A DNA stretch of 64,000 nucleotides, from assembly GCA_947650365.1 (NCBI GenBank), contig OX393549.1, forward strand, positions 12,592,073-12,656,072. Reading direction: 5' to 3'. Shown here in pieces: positions 10,865 to 20,981 of the stretch. Every line of letters starts with the position of its first letter. Position 1 is the stretch's first letter. The position numbers and the translations under genes are program-made. The notes beneath the pieces were generated by a model. The model had not been told where the DNA came from. It worked only from the letters and a program-made list of their open reading frames with translations, and ran no database searches. The stretch comes from Chamaelirium japonicum (taxonomy: Eukaryota; Streptophyta; Magnoliopsida; Liliales; Melanthiaceae).

Positions 10865-11268
10865 AGCTGAACGTAACCGAACCACCCGGCCACCTAGACC
10901 TCATCTACAGGCCATGGGATGAACCCTAGCCCTAGCCCTAACTGAATCCCCGCCACTGCCGCCAGAGGTCGAGCTCGCCGGGGTCGAGCCACCAGAGGTC
11001 GAGCTGTCGAGGTCGTCAGCTCGTCAGGGACGAGCCGTCTAGGTCATTAGCTTGTCGGGGTCGTCAGCTCGCCGGAGCAGTTCGCGCCCCGCTTCCCGTG
11101 CTCACCGCAGTTGTCAGAGCCGCTCGCGTCTGGCACCCCTAACGCTGCTCGAGAGAGAGGGGAGAAGAAAGGGGGGAGCGGTAATTTCGAGGCAGGGACC
11201 TTAGGCTAAAACGATCTCTTGTATGTCCTTGGGTTAAACCGATCTCTTGGTCAGGGACCTTACACACA
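10653..11268. mobile_element. inverted-repeat DNA element with GC-rich cargo
   Basis: The left end (AGGTTCCTGACCAAGAAATC, continuing for about 70 bp to AAGGCCCCTGC) matches the reverse complement of the right end (AGGTCCCTGACCAAGAGATC, to AAGGTCCCTGC). TTA occurs immediately outside each proposed end and may be a 3-bp duplication. Between the arms is about 450 bp of GC-rich DNA, including a 32-base C run, CCG repeats and imperfect repeats around GAGCTCGCCGGGGTCGAG. There is no transposase. This is a non-autonomous element; the superfamily (Harbinger, CACTA or Mutator) is undecided. Confidence 0.65.
10833..10864. repeat. homopolymer run of 32 C
   Basis: An uninterrupted C tract inside the inverted-repeat element. 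The exact length is prone to sequencing error. Confidence 0.9.
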
Positions 11269-11271
11269 TTA

Positions 11272-12523
11272 GCCCTTTATTTTTTTCACCAAAACAAAGT
11301 TCCACGAGGTCTGTCTTCGAATAAATGATTTTTCTTTTTGAGATAAACCAAGGGGGATCTATTCATGGTGCCCCGTACCTAAAGAAACTGATAGATCACA
11401 CAACTTGGTTCACAGGAACAGCGAAAAACTCTTCCACTACAAAAGAAAACTTTACATCCTTGGAAACTGCTTCAGCAACTTGGTTCACAAAAACACCATC
11501 ATCTTCAACGAAATGATGGCGTTCTGTAAAACTGGGATGGGATTGCCATAGAGCAAAAAATACTATTTACCCCCAAAGCCTTCACTGACATGTTGCAATC
11601 ACAGTCATCCGTTTCACCCAACCCTGATTGGTGAATCACAGTTAGCTCGGACCGACAGACAAAGGGCCATTGTGATTGGATGTCACACCATTCTGTGTGA
11701 CCCAGCGCATTTTTTCTACCAATTGATTTGTAGCACTTGCTTAGGGCCCAATTGTGGTGGGCCTGGTGGCCAACCCCATTGTCCATTAAAAGGGCATAAC
11801 AGGGACTACACTTGCTATCAGACGGTAGGCCACACTTTGCGGCTCCCATTATATCCGCGAAGTGTAGCCTACCATCTGTATCTGTACGACGTGGCATTCC
11901 ACGATTGGACAATAAGGAAGTACAACAAATCAATCTGGTAGCAAAAATGCTCTTGGATCATTGGGATGAGGTCTTGTCTCCTTTCATTCATTTAGATTTT
12001 TTTAAGGAGGGAAGACAAGGTGTTCACAACATGAGATTGCGACACGTGGACGTCGCTGTCATGAGCCGGACACGTGTTTTCTTTTGTGAGCTGTTGGTAG
12101 CTTGAGTAGAACGCGGGTTTTGTTGGAGTCCACTCCCCTGCATTCTGATTGTCCAAATTCGTGACCGACGGCCTTACAGCAGTCTGATCACCTTACGTGA
12201 AACGCACTAAACCTGGAAGATCGCATGATCACTTATCAGACGGTTGTGATGACCTCACACCAAGAATCCCGGAGACTCGAAGGACTCGGGACTGTAGAGG
12301 AGTGGCACCCGGGTTTGGTTGGATCTTGGTGGTGACGTTTTCTAACGGGACAAACGGGTGTGGTTAAATTGCTGGTATGGTTAGACACCCGCTCCCTCAC
12401 GTGCTTCCACGTGGGGGACACCATGGTCCCGGCCGGGCCGGGCTTTGTCCGGTCTGTTGGATTTATTGACCAGCGACCGAAGCCGCTCCCAACTTTCCGG
12501 CCGGGCCGGGCTCTTTTGTAGGG
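11272..12523. other. unassigned intergenic DNA
   Basis: Contains a strong hairpin at 11819-11878 and GGCCGGGCCGGG at two places near 12430 and 12500. ORFs are short and lack recognisable domains. Confidence 0.4.
11819..11878. repeat. 24-bp inverted repeat (hairpin), 12-nt loop
   Basis: The left arm (11819-11842, CAGACGGTAGGC...) pairs with the right arm (11855-11878, ...GCCTACCATCTG) with three mismatches out of 24, all of transition type. It is too small for a known MITE and no flanking duplication is evident. Confidence 0.8.
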
Positions 12524-12731
12524 AAAATGCCATTCAGCCTCCCATTTTGTTCTCAGAACCGGGCCACCCTGACATGGCACCGATCAGAACCGTCCGTTGC
12601 ATGAAGCCTCAAATGTTGAATCACTCTTAGTCACAACTTGCAGGCAACGGACGGCTGTGATCAGTCTATTAGGTTCCATGTCAGGATGGTCCCGTGTCTG
12701 GGAGGAGAAAGTGGGAGGCCGAATAGCATTT
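12524..12731. mobile_element. near-palindromic MITE-like element
   Basis: The left arm (AAATGCCATTCAGCCTCCCA, then CCTGACATGGCACC, then CCGTCCGTTGCATG) matches the reverse complement of the right arm (AAATGCTATTCGGCCTCCCA, then CCTGACATGGAACC, then CCGTCCGTTGCCTG). The arms cover almost the entire 208 bp, leaving a short loop. No coding and no clear target duplication. Confidence 0.65.
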
Positions 12732-13580
12732 ATAATTTATTTTCATAAGAATCGCCCAGTTCATTGACAAATGTAGTGTATCATTGTCCGGTCTGTTGGG
12801 AACTAAAGGCTCTGGTGCATTTCGGCCGAATTTCGGCCGACGGGCGGATCTTATGTGAAAGCATAATGCTACGGATCAAGGAACAGGAGTATGTGGAGAT
12901 CACACCTAGCAACCAACAGCAGAAAATACAAAGCAACACACAATGGTACAAAATATATAATTTTACCGATAATCAAGGACTTGGATTATCACTAACAAGA
13001 TTTACACCAAGCAGTGGTCTTTGTTTGTCGGATCTTACTAATCCTAATCTTGCTCCTCTCACACATCGCATATATACGAAGTAAAGAACCACCCACTACT
13101 GAGAGTTACACAGAGATTATCAAAGAATTATCAAGAGATGGAAGCATCCTGGAGGAGAGATCTGCGTCGAAGAACTCAGAGAAGATCCGCACACCATATC
13201 ACCTTCCTTTCTTCTTCTTCTTCTTCCCCTCTACTTTCCTTCTACTCTCCCCTCGCTACTTGGAAAACCCTAGACCGAGTTTCCGTTCTCTTCTTGACCA
13301 TGACTCGCTTTTAATTCTCTACCGAAAAGAACCACTCACCGTGTTATTGCTACCTTGAGACTCTAAGGGCTCGGGGGAGCATAGCGCTTCCCCCCGGATC
13401 CTTTACTTCTCCCCGCAACTTTCTTTTTTCATAGATGATCTCGAACCCACCACTGTAACCATCGACGATGATCCCTACAAGTTCTTCGTGTAACTCTGAA
13501 GCCATCCATACTTTCCTTAAATAGGAGAGCAAATGTGTGCCCATGGGAGACCCAAAAAGCATTACAAAATTTGGCCAAAA
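12732..13580. other. unassigned DNA left of the Tat element
   Basis: No recognisable gene. It is the left flank of the Tat insertion and continues in sequence at 43658. A small minus-strand ORF is discussed among the rejected items. Confidence 0.4.
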
Positions 13581-15092
13581 CCAGTTGTATGCGCAGAAAA
13601 AGATCTGGGTCGTCTTTATTGCAAACACACGAAGATTACAGAGGTCGGGACCCGGGAACTCGGGGGTGGTGAGCCGGGTGCGGCGAATATTTGATCAGGA
13701 GATTGTGGGAAAGATCCTTTGGAGGGTCCCTTTGATCCGCGTCTCCATGTGATATTCTTGCGAGAGCTCTGAAGGGGTTGCTCATGACAGAGGTCTTTAC
13801 AGTGTGAGGATTCTTTGAGAGGCTAAGGAGTATCTGTCGTTGCTTTTGTCCCTTCCGTGCTTCGCACTTTCTCGGCTAGGGGTTTTTGGCTTCGTTCCTC
13901 AGTCTTCGTGTCTTCCTCGATCCTTGCTACATCTCATCATCCTTGATCGTCGGTTCGTGGCATTGATCGTGCTTCAGGTGTTGGCTTTGGCTTTCAACTT
14001 TGGCTTTGCTTTGGCGTGGCTCTGGCTTTTGTTTCGCTTTGGCGCTTGTGCTTGAACGTAGACGGGTAGAGGCTTGCGATGCTTTAGTTCTTCCGGACTT
14101 CGCGTCGTATCGGCTAGAACGTGCGATGCTTTTGCTTGTGATCGGCGTAGTTGCTTTGCTTTGGCACGGGCTTTACCGGGGCTTTGGCTTTGGCTTTGGC
14201 TTCTTGCGTTGGCTTTTGCTTCAGCGTTGACTCGATCTTCTTCTCGAACGGTGATGGCTACTTCTTCAAGACTTCTTCCGGCTTCCTCGACGGTTATGGC
14301 GTCGGCTTGACTTCTCTTCTCCTCCGGGCTTCTTTGGCTTGATCGGAGTCGAAGGCTTTGCTTTGAAGACGACGAGTTTAGCGCCTGCCTTATTTCTCTT
14401 CTTCTCCGGGCTTCTTTGGCGTGATCGGAGTCGAAGGGTTTCTTTGAAGACAGAGAAGATGGCACCGATCTCCGTGCGATGGTTGTAGCATCGACTTTGC
14501 TTTGCAGACTACGAGTGTAACGATGACTTTGCTTCTCTTCTTCTCTGGGCTTCTTTGGCGTGATCGGAGTCGAAGGGTTCCTTTAAAGACGACAGGGGTG
14601 GCATCGATCTCCGTGCGACGGTTGTAGTATCGGCTTTGCTTTCAAGACGACGGGTATAGCGACGCTTCGGGTGTTCCTCTCCAAGCTTTCTCTTTCGTGG
14701 ATGGAGCGAGCGTTTGTCGAAGGCAACAGGGTGATGACGCTTCAGTCTTCTTCTCCAGGCTTTTGGGCTTAATCGGAGTTGAAGGCTTGTTGGAGCCGAC
14801 GGGGTAGTGCCGCTCCGATCTTCTTCTCCGGCCTTTGCTTTTGGCGTCTTCAGAGTCGAAGGGCTCTTCTTCTCCGAGCTTTCTTCTTCATGCACGGAAT
14901 CGAAGGCTTGATCTTCTTGTGCAAGGGTCTTCACTTTGATGAGGGCTTTCAATAGACTAAGCCGGTCCCGAAGGGATAGGCTTGCCTATGCCTCGTGAAG
15001 CCTTGGGTCGATGAAGAGCGCATCTCCTTTTCTGCAAAGCTTCTTCGCTTTGTCTTCAGCTCTCGACCTCTTGAGCCTTCCCCCTCCCCCTC

Positions 15093-15100
15093 TATTTATA
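15093..15100 (-). promoter_or_regulatory. LTR TATA box
   Basis: The minus strand reads CTATAAATAGAGGGGG, a strong plant TATA box placed mid-LTR as expected for the U3/R promoter. The same box occurs in the 5' LTR at 42976-42983. Confidence 0.7.
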
Positions 15101-15596
15101 GGTGAAGGAGAGGAGGGGAGAGATATGGGAAGATTTATTTGAATCCCTTTAATATCTCTCCCATAACTACCCAAGATTTACATCCATTGATGAGGGGAAT
15201 AAGCCTTTATTTGCTTTCCTTTTCTGGCGGGGTAGTTATGGCTCAATCATTTTTGAGTTTATTTTGAATCTTGCACATAAAGTCGATGGCGACTCGGTTT
15301 CATTTCTTGTCCGTCGGATCGAGGGATCGGCGCAGATCCACACTTATGTAAACGTTACACGCAACCTCCCCCCGCGCATGACGGTATTTATTTCCTTTTT
15401 CTTCTTTTCTTTCCTTTCTTTTCTTTCTTTTTTCCTTTTCCTTCTTTTCTTTTATTTTCTTTCTTTTCTTGCATGGCCGGCCACCCCCCTAAGGGGTTTG
15501 GATTTCTATAGGGGGCCGGGTGGGCCCCACTTGGGGATGGGTCCACCCGGCCCCTTGTTTGGCGCGAGTCGGGTCTGGTTTGCGTGTCGGGTCTCC

Positions 15597-15745
15597 CTCC
15601 GCATTGGTGCATGCGAGTCGGGTCCGGGTCCGAGTGCGTGTTGGGTTTGCCTCCGCATTGGTGCATGCGAGTCGGGTCCGGGTCCAAGTGCGCGTCGGAC
15701 TGGCCTCCGCATTGGTGCATGCGAGTCGGGTCCGGGTTAGACACA
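15597..15745. repeat. 54-bp tandem repeat, about 2.7 copies, in U3
   Basis: CCTCCGCATTGGTGCATGCG recurs at 54-bp spacing (GCATTGG at 15601, 15655 and 15709), followed each time by AGTCGGGTCCGGGT. The equivalent array is present in the other LTR at 43490-43630. Tandem U3 repeats are often enhancer-like, but no activity can be inferred here. Confidence 0.9.
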
Positions 15746-15760
15746 ATTTGTGTGTTTACA

Positions 15761-15774
15761 AATGCCCCCTCAAG
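15761..15774 (-). other. polypurine tract of the Tat element
   Basis: The minus strand reads CTTGAGGGGGCATT immediately before the 3' LTR start TGTAAACAC. Confidence 0.75.
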
Positions 15775-17059
15775 GATGAGTGCGCCGACGAAAAACGCAG
15801 AGTACTTGTGTACGTAGGAAACGCACAACACTTGTCCTTGATTCCTTTCTTGGATGGGATAGGTGGCTTATTTAAGGGCCACTACCCCTTTCATCCAACA
15901 CCTTGCTCTTGCGAAGGCTCTGCTAGCGTTTGGAGACCGCCGTCGGAAGAGTGTTGCCCGGGGTTGCACATGACTTGCTCCGTCTTTCTAGTGTCGCCTC
16001 TTTCGTCAGCGGTGATGGTGCGTGAACTGAAGGTTGTTGCGATGGCGGGCTCGAAGTAACGGGGCGACAATGACCGCGGCGAGGAAGACTGGGGATCACG
16101 GCTGAGGTGTTGATTGCCTTCGCCTTCCTTCTCTTCTTCCTTCTTCTTCTTCTTTTCTTTTTTCCTTTTCTTTTTCTTTTCTTTTCTTTTTTCTTTTCCT
16201 TTCTCTCTTTCTTCTTCTTCTGCCTCTGGTTCGCAGCGGCTGGTGCTGCGGTGCGCACGGAGGCCGGAGCGGCACGGGGAGTGCTGCGCTATCGGCGTGT
16301 GGCTCCGGGCACGGGGCAGTGGGGTGCGGTCGACGGTTGGGCACGAAGACCGGGGTGGCGCAGGGCACGGGCGGCGTCGGTGGCCGATCGGGCGCGAAGG
16401 CTGGGGCGGTGCGGGTGGATTTGGCGGCCGTGGGGCGTAGTGGCGGTGACGTGCGCAAGTCGGGCGCGGGGCGCAGCGGCGGTGGCGTCTCCGGTTTGGT
16501 CGGGCGCCACAATCGGGTAGGAGAAGAAGGAGGGGGGGCTGCGGCCCCCCCCCTATTCGTTGTTGGGTTCTAATTGGGGGAAAGGGGTCGCGCCCCCCCC
16601 CCCCGCTCTTGTGCGGTCGTGAAGGGGTTGTGGCCTCGGTTTTTTTTTTGTCCTTTCTTTCCCTTTTTCTCTTTCTTTTCTTTTATGTTTTCATTTTCAT
16701 CCTTTTTTTTTGTCTCTCTCCTTCTCTACCGGTCGGGTGTAGAGGACAGCAGTAGCAGCGGTGGGATCCGTAGTGGGAGCAGACCGGTCTACGGGGTCGG
16801 GTGTGGGTTCACCGGTGGGTGACACGGAGTGGCGCAGTGGCCGGCTGTGGGTCCAGTGCAAGCGGGGTGCCTCGAGCGGGTTGGCGGGGGCCGGGCTGGC
16901 AGGCGGCTACGGCTTCAGCTTGGTCGGGGCTCCTCGATCGGGTAGGAAAAGAAGGGGGGTTGCGACCCTCGCCATCCATACGGGTCCGGATGGGGAAAGA
17001 GGGGGTTGTGGCCCTCTTTTTTTTGTGTGTGTGGCTTTCCCTTGCTTGTTTTGACTTGC
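15775..17059. other. Tat 3' region: low-complexity and GC-rich non-coding DNA
   Basis: Lies between the 3' LTR and the antisense ORF region. It contains a T/C-rich tract near 16110-16225, a GC-rich stretch to about 16560, C and T homopolymer runs near 16590 and 16640, and a repeated GGGCTGCGGCCC-like theme. The open frames here are long only because of base composition. I see no recognisable domain. Confidence 0.5.
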
Positions 17060-18825
17060 TTCTCTTTGTGTCTCCTCAGGATCTGAGCTTTCGAGGGTTT
17101 GACTTCGCCAGGGTGGTTAGCTGAGGACTTCTCCGATAGGAGTAAGTTCCTTTGCTTCCCCCTTAATCGGGTGTACCACTACCGTAATTCAAGGAGAGAC
17201 AACCTTCTGTCGATGCTCCGGATTCTTATCCATAAGCACATCACAGAGGATGGAGTTGCCAATGTGACTTGCGGGATGCTGAAGCTGAGCGAGAAAGTTT
17301 ACACCAACGAGGCGATCTCCATGAAGCTCCTTCGCCTCAGCTTGAGTCTGCCTTTTTACCACTGTGATGAAGACTTCGTGCCCACACCAGTAGTGGCTTC
17401 GAAGATCTGCTCCCGCTTGACTCGATGGGGTATCGACTCCTGGCCTCGGGGGGAATTTTAGTACCTCTGCGGCTTTGAGACAAGGGATTGGACGATTGTG
17501 CTGAAGACTTTGCGTCCACGCCGGTAGTGGCTTTGAATATTTGCTCCCACTTGACCTAATAGGGTGTTGACTCCTGGCCTCGGGGGGACGTTTAGTACAT
17601 CTGCGGCTTTGAGATGAAGGATTCTTTGGTGGCTTGGAGGTGGAGGACTCTTCGACGGCTTGAGGTGGAGGACTCTTCGACGGCTTGGAGACGAAGGCTC
17701 GCTTGGAGGCTTGGAGACGAAGGATTCTTCGACGACTTGCGGAGACGAAAACTTCTTCGACAGCTTGGAGACGAAGGCTCGCTTGGCTGCTTGGAGACGA
17801 AGGATTCTTCGACGGCTCGCGGAGACGAAAACTTCTCCGACGGCTTGGAGACGAAGGATTCTTTGGCGGCTTGGTGCCAAAGGGTTCTTCAGCGGAGTGT
17901 TGTCGTCTTCTTGGTGTGGGAGTGTGATGACGACGACACAGCGAGAGGACAAGACGAAGCCGAGTGTGGTGGCGATCGCTTGGTGCAAGAACCAGGCGGA
18001 GACGTCGGAGGCCAGGGAGGGTGGCTCTTTTGTCTTCTTCCTTCCTTCGGTTTTTTTTTTTTGAGCTTCTCCTAAACTTGACTCGCTCTTGGCTTGACTT
18101 GGTTCTAGATCTGATTCCTTCGTCTTCTTTCAAGACTTACTCTTTTGAGAACCTTCTGGGGGACTGGCTGGATTGAAGAAGAGCTTTATCGTAGGAGCAC
18201 ATATCTTCGTCTCCCTTTTCGTGTGCGTCTTCTGACTGGCGAGGTTGCGTCCAGGCACGCTGAGTGGGGCGGGCTGGATGCTTTTTTGACGACCACGGGT
18301 TGTTGGAAACCTATGGAAAACTTTTCTGGTGACGATGTTGCCTTGAAGACCATCAAAATGGACGGTTTGGAGTTTGATGGGGAGGCGAGATCGTGAACGT
18401 TGGCGAGGAGCAGATTACTTTAGTTGTCTTCTGCTCACCGATTTTGGCCTTGATGACAGCTCCAACGGTCCTCTTGGCTTTGTGGAGGTCGCGAAGGATG
18501 ATATTGTTGCTAATATATTTGTCATTCTTCGGGATGCTGCTTTTTGACTTCAGTGGTGGTTCCAGTTCTTCGGATCTTTGACTTTGAGGGACTGGAATCT
18601 TTGGATGGGCCCGAGCTTTTGCACGAGCTTGGCAGATTTCAAGGCGGACGACTCTTTGTTTGCAAAGCAACTGCGCACCTTCCTAGAGTAAGCGAGGTTT
18701 ATTACTCGTTACTAGCTTTGCTGGCGAATGCTTCCTTGGCTTTAGCTGCTGCCGAGGAAGAGGAACATCGATTGGAGGCCTTTCGCATGCTTGCTACTGC
18801 AAACTTGGTTCGGGTGCAGAAGGAG
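17060..18825 (+). pseudogene. antisense ORF region of the Tat 3' end, part 1
   Basis: On the strand opposite to gag-pol, several coding-like blocks occur. One at 17099-17461 reads FCFPLNRVYHY, LLSMLRILIHKHITEDG, KVYTNEAISMKLLRLSLSLPF. One at 18544-18825 reads LRIFDFEGLESLDGPELLHE, then VSEVYYSLLALLANASLALAA, ending in Glu-rich AAEEEEHRLEA and VRVQKEV, which looks coiled-coil. The two are separated by tandem repeats and stops. Tat elements are known to carry antisense ORFs in this place, some with a transposase-28-like domain, but I cannot identify that domain here. Copy C inserted inside the last block (duplication GTGGA), and it continues at 28829. Confidence 0.45.
17600..17890. repeat. imperfect tandem repeats in the Tat 3' region
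   Basis: GGAGACGAAGG(A/C)T, followed by TCTTCGACGGCTT or CGCTTGG, recurs about ten times at spacings near 24-40 bp. Both strands are open across it because the unit lacks stops, which explains the long, biased ORFs there. Confidence 0.8.
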
Positions 18826-18830
18826 GTGGA

Positions 18831-20964
18831 TGTTAGGATTGATGTGTTCTAAGCTTGTAAAACTTTATGTTTTGGTCTAATAAAGATTGATAGTTATTAA
18901 TATATGAGATGCATATAGGTGCGTAACATAGTTACGTGTTCTTTAGGGAACAGAGAGCCATGGTTATATGGTAGTCCACTGAGTTGAAGACTGAGTGGAT
19001 TGGTCCCGTATAACCTAAATCAGTTCGCAGCTATGATCAGGTTGGTCGCCTCATTATGATAAGTTGTTGGCGATGACAGTTCATGGGAAGTCTTCACCAT
19101 GGTCATCACCAGGCACAGTGTCTGTGGCTGAATGGAACTAACACGGTGTATAGATCAGTGAGCAGACACTGGTACACTAAGTCGTGTTTCTGCTTAGGTT
19201 AAAACGGTCCTAAACCCTGAGGAACCACGTCTGATGGACTAACCAGTTGCGTGGTGCTTTGGCGCACCAATGTGTGAGGATCCATATGCAGTGATCCAAA
19301 ACCACGGTGTACTGGGTTACCCGGCTGGCGTTGCATTAGCGTGTCACTCCTGCAGGCCATCCACACCCCTGAAGGGAGGTGCGTTCCTTGGTGTGACTTA
19401 CACTGTACCAAACCCAGGCCTGGTGGTCATCAGTTTGACTGTTGACCGGGTTCGATTACTCAATGGGGTAATCAGAGGTACGATGTATAGGTCAACCTGG
19501 CAGGAACCATGTCATATGATCATTCGAGTCTGACGGTAGTCTTCACCGCTCGAAGTGAATCATGGCATCAAGTGAAGGGACAGCGGGTTTACCACTACTA
19601 AGCGAAAAGCAGGGGTATGATGGAGAACATAGTAAGTCTGGGTGAATTGGAGTGCAGCCTGCGTCGCACTCTGGGTGGCTACGCAGGTTAACTTGAGCTC
19701 AGAGGATCGATGGTACACTCGGGTAGTGTATCGATCGAGCTTGAGTTGGAAGCCATGAACCCCGGTCCCTGATAGTTCCACCTTATCAACATTATGTACG
19801 GTTCTTGAACCATCTCCTCGAAACACCATAAGCATTAGGAGGAAGAAAGAAGTATACGCTCCATGTGTGCTTGGCACTAGAGCACGGTAGATGCGTAACT
19901 ACATACGAGTACTAAGGGTTGAGCCCGAGACTAGTGCAGAGTCGCATGTAGTAATCCCTAGCCATAAGTGAACTTCGCTGCATAGGTGCGATGCACCGGG
20001 GTATGTTGCGAGTTGACTAGTTGACTTTGCTAGAGGCACCCTCCGGTGGCCTCAGTTAATAGTAGGTAACTAGTAGATATCACTTAAGTAATGGCCGCTA
20101 GGTATCGCACGCTAGAAATGGTCAAAATGAGGCGCCGGGGCGTTTTGGTAAAAATATCACTCTGCCGGACCTCACTGTTGGCCGACCCTAGTGGTGGGAC
20201 ACCTTGCTAGGGCCGGCCCTATGATGTAGGGATAAGAATCCCTCATCTATAGGGCCGGCCATATAGATAGGGATAGGGCGATAAAACGGATAAAATCGAG
20301 CCCTAAAAAGTGGGAAAACGGATAAATACGTGGAGAGATAAAAAGGAGATAATGGAGAGATAATTGTGGGAGGTCTTTATCCCCTTGGATCCTTATCTAA
20401 GGGGGTAGGCCGGCCCTATAAAAGGGCCTATACAGTGCTGGCCCTATGTGTGGAAAAACCGAACCCCCTCCCCTCTCATCTCTCTAGTTCTCTCCCTAAT
20501 CTCTCTCCGATTTCCCGCTTGCAACTTCGTCTTCCTCGCGTGGAGTTCTGAAGAAGGAGAAGGGTCGTTCTTCGGAGTCACTCAGAGATCCGAGAGCGAC
20601 GTTCCGTGCATCGTGTGAGATCGGGTGAACAAGAAGGCAACATCTCCATTCGTACCATCGGCATCTTCGCGAACGATCTTCCGTCTCCATCGACAAAGAA
20701 GACAATTCTCCGCGGTTAAAAGATCCGTACGAAAGGTATGTATAATCTAACATGTAGATCTAGCGAGCATTATGATTTGCATACATGCTAGTTAATCATT
20801 ACGCTAGATTGCCGTTAGGGGTTTTCGATTCTCGTGCATACACATACACACATATGTAGATTAGTTTCTATAAAAGTATAAATAGTGTAACGTACACCAT
20901 GAACGGTCTTTCGACCGCCAAATCGCTTCCGCTGCGAGCCTCTGACCTGGATTAATTTCCAATA
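18831..20964 (+). repeat. 5' LTR of copy C (2,134 bp)
   Basis: Begins TGTTAGGATTGATGTG and ends TTTCCAATA; the 3' LTR ends CCAACA, so the last bases here have mutated. It carries a TATA box at 20417-20424 and a C/T-rich leader downstream (20456-20515). Confidence 0.95.
20417..20424 (+). promoter_or_regulatory. TATA box of copy C 5' LTR
   Basis: GGCCCTATAAAAGGGCC is a strong TATA box set in a short palindrome. The same sequence is present in the 3' LTR near 28276. Transcription probably starts about 30 bp downstream, giving a long R-U5. Confidence 0.75.
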
Positions 20965-20966
20965 AT

Positions 20967-20981
20967 TGGTATCAGAGCCGC
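20967..20981 (+). other. primer-binding site of copy C (tRNA-Met type)
   Basis: TGGTATCAGAGCCGC begins two bases after the 5' LTR. TGGTATCAGAGC is complementary to the 3' end of plant initiator tRNA-Met, the usual minus-strand primer for copia elements. Confidence 0.9.

Larger units (their letters stand above)
13586..15760 (-). repeat. 3' LTR of the Tat element (2,175 bp)
   Basis: On the minus strand it begins TGTAAACACACAAATTG (15760) and ends CTGCGCATACA (13586). It aligns along its length with the other LTR (36998-43652) once the palindrome is removed. It holds a TATA box, a C/T-rich tract at 15388-15470 and 54-bp tandem repeats near its start. CCAGT lies just outside at 13581-13585. Confidence 0.92.

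Noticed and set aside
13350-13505. A 51-residue minus-strand ORF (MASELHEELVGIIVDG...) preceded by a TATA-like CTATTTAAGG
   Set aside because: No recognised domain, no further coding, and the 5' end is next to the Tat insertion. Interesting wording but not enough to call a gene.
17189-18133. 314-codon minus-strand frame in the Tat 3' region
   Set aside because: Both strands are open here because the tandem repeat unit lacks stops; Ser/Arg/Pro composition reflects the repeat.
20967-20981. A tRNA gene at the TGGTATCAGAGC sites
   Set aside because: Only the 3'-complementary primer site is present, not a cloverleaf.
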